From NCBI GenBank assembly GCA_946481035.1, contig CAMLNK010000070.1:1-10013 (forward strand): DNA of 10,013 nucleotides, read 5' to 3'. The position numbers and the translations under genes were made by a program. The notes beneath the pieces are model-generated. The model saw nothing but the letters and a program-made list of their open reading frames with translations. It had not been told where the DNA came from and searched no databases. Positions 7,170-10,013 of this stretch are shown one piece after another; within the stretch, counting starts at the first letter, position 1; the number at the start of each line of letters is the position of its first letter. The stretch comes from an uncultured Dyadobacter sp. (GTDB lineage Bacteria > Bacteroidota > Bacteroidia > Cytophagales > Spirosomataceae).

Positions 7170-7595
7170 ATGAAAAATCTATCCATTTGGCTCGCTTGCA
7201 TCAGTCTTTTGATGCCGGTGGCTGGCATGTGCCAGGTCGCGCAGGGACTTTTGGTTTCTGCCGCCGATGAACGGTCGTTCAAAGGAGACGCCGGGTACTT
7301 CTTCTCGTTGAAGGAAGTACCTCTGTCTCAGAAACATTACATTTTCCTGGCAGATCCCTTGAAAAAGGCTGTTTTTGTGGATGGCGATAAAAATGTTTTG
7401 CTAAGTCACACTATGACCGTCAGGAGCGCCAAAGGCTTTGACATGTACTTTTCATCGGCGGGTTACAACGTTACACTGGCTGTAAAAGAGTCCAAGGAGA
7501 TAGACGAGGGTACTACCGGATACCGGGGGACGCTGCTCATCCGGCATGGATCCCAAAAGCACAAATACTCCGTGCACGGCTTCCAAAACCGCTGA
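7170..7595 (+). CDS. Small secreted protein of unknown function
   Basis: I do not recognise this 141-residue protein. It has a clear signal peptide: basic start (MKN), hydrophobic core about 5-18 (SIWLACISLLMPVA), and a likely cut near GMC-QVAQ at 19-25. The residue before Cys21 is Met, which does not fit a lipobox, so a soluble periplasmic or secreted protein is more likely than a lipoprotein. The mature part of about 120 residues has alternating hydrophobic and polar stretches suggesting beta structure (HYIFLADPLKKAVFVDGDKN at 56-75, YRGTLLIRHGSQKHKYSVHG at 118-137) and no further Cys. It is the only convincing plus-strand gene in the window, divergent from the sigma gene and convergent with the GH95-like gene, whose stop lies 11 bp away. 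It is probably a single-gene transcript. The signal peptide makes a real gene likely; the function is open. Confidence 0.78.
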   Translation: MKNLSIWLACISLLMPVAGMCQVAQGLLVSAADERSFKGDAGYFFSLKEVPLSQKHYIFLADPLKKAVFVDGDKNVLLSHTMTVRSAKGFDMYFSSAGYNVTLAVKESKEIDEGTTGYRGTLLIRHGSQKHKYSVHGFQNR

Positions 7596-7606
7596 AAAAC
7601 AGTGAA

Positions 7607-9913
7607 TTAATTCCCCAATTCCACCCTCCCGGCCGCAGGTGCACTGAAAGTCACCACCTTACCGTCGTCTTTCACCTTTCGCACGCCTTTCGTCATGGTT
7701 ATTTTCAAACCGGCGGAAGGCAATTTTATGGAAAACTCTCCTGCTTTTTCGGCGACCAAACTAACCCGGACGATCTTCCCCTCCTGCTTTTTCGCACTCA
7801 CCAGCACCGCTCCTTCGGCGCGGAGGTTACTGAATGCAGCATCCTTCCAATCCACAGGCAGCGCCGGCATGATTTCGATTGCCCCGGCATAGCTTTGCAG
7901 CATCATTTCCTGCAAGCCCGAAGCAAATGCGAAGTTCCCTTCGAGGGTGAATGGGCGGTAAGTGAATTTGGAAAGGCCCGATTTTGTCTGATCTCCGTTG
8001 GCGTGAAAGCTGTTGGGCAGGCAAAATGCCTTTGCAAAAGTCGCCAAAGCATCCCTGGCCCCGGCACCATCCTTGGCACGTGCTTTCAGGTTGGCCAGCC
8101 AGGAGTAGGAATACCCGCACCACCAATCCGGCCCCACTTTATCGAGCAATGCGATCGTGTTGGTAATGGATTTTTGCGCCTGTTCGCCGTCCTCCCATTT
8201 GATCAGCCCGAGCGGATGGATGGCCATTGCGTGCGAGAAATGGCGGTGCGACTCATTATAAGGCAAGGTACGGGCAAACATGAGCTCGTTCTTTTCGGTC
8301 TGCGCAAAATCCGGGAACTCCGCGAGCAGTTTGCGCCATTTTTCGGCCTGCTGCTTGTCGGCCAGCGCATCCGCCAGCTCGATACCGGCTTTGAAAGTGA
8401 ATCTGATGATCGCCAGATCGTAGTTGGTCGTTTCCGGAAACCAGGCTTCGAGGCGGTTGTCGCGGATCTCCGGGCTCGAACTGATCGGCAAATGCCGCTC
8501 TCCCCGCTCGTTTTTCACAGTAATGTTTTCAAACAATGCACACGCCTGTTTGAACCACGGATACGCACGCGCTTTCAGGAAAGCCTTGTCCATGCCGTAC
8601 CGCCATTGCAGGTAATAATGATGCGCCAGCCAGCCCGAAACCGTCGGAGAAAGCGAATACTGGATCCAGCCGCCCATTTCGGTACCGTCGAGGGTGGTTA
8701 CGCCGGGAACGGCCAGCCCGTCGACGCCGAAGTACATCTTCGTATAACGCAGGTAGTTCTCTTTGTTCTCGTCGAGATGATCGAGGTAACCCAATGCTTC
8801 TTCCAAATGGTTACCACTGTACGCGGGCCAGTAGCTGAGCTGCGTGTTCAGGTCGTGGTGGTAATCCCCTTTCCACGGCGGAATGCGGCCATTGTCGGCC
8901 GTCCATACGGCCTGCAAGGAAATCGGCGGTGCGCCGCGACGGGCAGCCGATCCGAACTTGTATTGTTCGAGGTACCATTGCTTTTCGATGAGCGGGTCGG
9001 GAACCGAAACGGACGACATCCCCCAAAACCGGTTCCACCAGGCCTGATGCGACACTGCGGCCGTCGCATAGGTTTGTTTCAATGCATTCTGTGTGAGCAC
9101 AGTAGCCGCGGGTTTGGCTGCCGCCTTCGGATAACGCGAAGACACGCTCCAAACGCCTTCCACCACCCCGTTTTGAATGGGCTTCCAACGTACCGCCACC
9201 TCGTAGCTGAAACCTCCCCAGCCTTCCTGCCGGTAGGTAATGCTGCCCGCCCCGGGCGTGATAGTGCCCTGCTTGTAACCCAGGCGCGCGAGGTCGTCGC
9301 CTACGAGCGAGTTCACCGGGCCTCCTTCCGTCACCGCGCCGCTGTACCGGGGCGCTACAATTTTCGGCGACATTTCGCTTTTCACATTTTCAAACCGGAA
9401 CCAGCCCACCGGCTCGGTGGCATGCACGAATGTTTTCAGCAAAACGCCGTTCTCCCATTCCACCTCCCCGGTGGCCGACGCTAGTAACACATCGGCCCGT
9501 TTTACTTTCCAATCGGCCGGCAGATCGAACTCCAGTGCACCGGCGGGAATCTTCGACGGCGCAGGTTCACGGTCATAGGGCGCATCGAAATACTGCTGCA
9601 CCGGCTTGTAATCTTTCTTTCGCACCTGCTCCTGCACCCATTTGTAGCTGAACTCCTCCCGGTGCAAACCTGCCATCGGGCGCATATCCCAAATATCGGC
9701 GCGGTCGAGCGAGAAGCGCAGCTTGCCCTCCCGTTCCCAGATCAGCGCACCGACGGTACCATTGCCCAGCGGTAGCGCCTCGTCCCACACTTTGGCTAGT
9801 TTTTCGAAATGAAGGTTATGTTTCGTCGCGGGCTGCGCGTGTACCGTTGTCGAAAACGGCCACACGCATACCAGCAGGATTTGAAAGAAAATACGACCCT
9901 TAATATCCCTCAT
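7607..9913 (-). CDS. Secreted GH95-like glycoside hydrolase (alpha-L-fucosidase/alpha-L-galactosidase superfamily), atypical active site
   Basis: Probable exported glycosidase acting on a side-chain sugar of an imported glycan; family GH95 contains inverting alpha-L-fucosidases and alpha-L-galactosidases. It has 768 residues, typical for the family, with a signal peptide cut near VHA-QP (26/27). The N-terminal beta-sandwich includes WDEALPLGNGTVGALIW at 43-59. The (alpha/alpha)6 barrel shows SLQAVW at 332-337, DYHHDLNTQLSYWPAY at 350-365, SSSPE at 478-482, HRHFSH at 556-561, TLEGNFAFASGLQEMMLQS at 656-674 and IMPALPVDW at 681-689. E482 fits the family's acid. By my alignment from memory, D354 and E658 replace the Asn (first of the NxN pair) and Asp of the classical base dyad, while N356 keeps the second Asn. 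The substrate is therefore uncertain. The start overlaps the upstream SusD-like gene by 14 bp, so the two are surely co-transcribed. Confidence 0.87.
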   Translation of the reverse strand: MRDIKGRIFFQILLVCVWPFSTTVHAQPATKHNLHFEKLAKVWDEALPLGNGTVGALIWEREGKLRFSLDRADIWDMRPMAGLHREEFSYKWVQEQVRKKDYKPVQQYFDAPYDREPAPSKIPAGALEFDLPADWKVKRADVLLASATGEVEWENGVLLKTFVHATEPVGWFRFENVKSEMSPKIVAPRYSGAVTEGGPVNSLVGDDLARLGYKQGTITPGAGSITYRQEGWGGFSYEVAVRWKPIQNGVVEGVWSVSSRYPKAAAKPAATVLTQNALKQTYATAAVSHQAWWNRFWGMSSVSVPDPLIEKQWYLEQYKFGSAARRGAPPISLQAVWTADNGRIPPWKGDYHHDLNTQLSYWPAYSGNHLEEALGYLDHLDENKENYLRYTKMYFGVDGLAVPGVTTLDGTEMGGWIQYSLSPTVSGWLAHHYYLQWRYGMDKAFLKARAYPWFKQACALFENITVKNERGERHLPISSSPEIRDNRLEAWFPETTNYDLAIIRFTFKAGIELADALADKQQAEKWRKLLAEFPDFAQTEKNELMFARTLPYNESHRHFSHAMAIHPLGLIKWEDGEQAQKSITNTIALLDKVGPDWWCGYSYSWLANLKARAKDGAGARDALATFAKAFCLPNSFHANGDQTKSGLSKFTYRPFTLEGNFAFASGLQEMMLQSYAGAIEIMPALPVDWKDAAFSNLRAEGAVLVSAKKQEGKIVRVSLVAEKAGEFSIKLPSAGLKITMTKGVRKVKDDGKVVTFSAPAAGRVELGN

Positions 9914-10013
9914 TTTGTACCAATGCTTTGTTAATATCTATTTCACTTTGTGAGAACGGCCAAATATAGAACTTATCGTCCCATTTCAACCGGATGTTGC
10001 TGTGGATCAGCTT
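9900..10013 (-). CDS. SusD/RagB-family lipoprotein, C-terminal 37 residues only (5' part outside window)
   Basis: Only the end of this gene is inside the window: 37 codons and a TAA at 9902-9900. The residues include FYIWPFSQSEIDIN, then ALVQNEGY and the stop. This matches the usual SusD ending, a W-P-I/F-P/S-x-x-E-I-x-x-N motif followed by N-x-GY. It would be the glycan-binding lipoprotein of a separate SusCD pair to the right. Its last codons overlap the start of the GH95-like gene by 14 bp in a different frame, suggesting translational coupling. Confidence 0.85.
   Translation of the reverse strand, partial: KLIHSNIRLKWDDKFYIWPFSQSEIDINKALVQNEGY

Noticed and set aside
7604..7613. GAATTAATTC palindrome at the convergent gene ends as a two-way terminator
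   Set aside because: It is a 10-bp A/T-rich palindrome with no loop, no GC-rich stem and no T-run, and it overlaps the GH95-like stop codon. It is too weak to call a terminator.
7895..9484. 529-codon open frame on the plus strand opposite the GH95-like gene
   Set aside because: It is antisense to a gene with clear family motifs. The predicted protein is rich in Arg, His, Pro and Gln with no domain, signal peptide or family pattern; such long shadow frames are common opposite GC-rich codons.

Overview
The window looks like part of a carbohydrate-foraging region in a Bacteroidota chromosome. The support is two SusD-like proteins, a SusC-like TonB receptor with an N-terminal STN domain, a FecR-type anti-sigma factor with a Bacteroidota-style C-terminal domain, and an ECF sigma factor of the kind expanded in this phylum. 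Moderately GC-rich genes with AT-rich gaps and few clear Shine-Dalgarno sites fit a soil or plant-associated Cytophagales organism (Dyadobacter-like). That placement is inference from style, not a match to a named genome.

Almost everything reads on the minus strand, so biological order runs right to left. At the right edge is the last 37 codons of a SusD-like protein. It overlaps by 14 bp the start of a secreted GH95-like glycosidase (9913-7607). These two genes look like the downstream end of one polysaccharide-utilisation locus. A small secreted protein of unknown function (7170-7595) follows on the plus strand, convergent with the glycosidase.

A second, self-contained unit then begins on the minus strand: ECF sigma factor (7000-6404), FecR-like anti-sigma factor (6300-5158), a 208-bp gap holding three inverted repeats, SusC-like receptor (4949-1518), and a SusD-like lipoprotein (1464 to beyond the left edge). 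The receptor keeps its STN signalling domain. The expected circuit is that the SusCD complex binds a glycan outside the cell, the STN domain signals through FecR in the inner membrane, the sigma factor is released, and susCD expression rises. No degradative enzyme of this second unit lies inside the window. Any would be past the left edge, or the GH95-like enzyme of the neighbouring unit might serve both.

I saw no rRNA, tRNA, CRISPR array, insertion sequence or phage gene. Nothing here is clearly a new system. The points most worth a second look are the changed catalytic positions of the GH95-like enzyme, the structured leader before susC, and the small orphan secreted protein between the two units.
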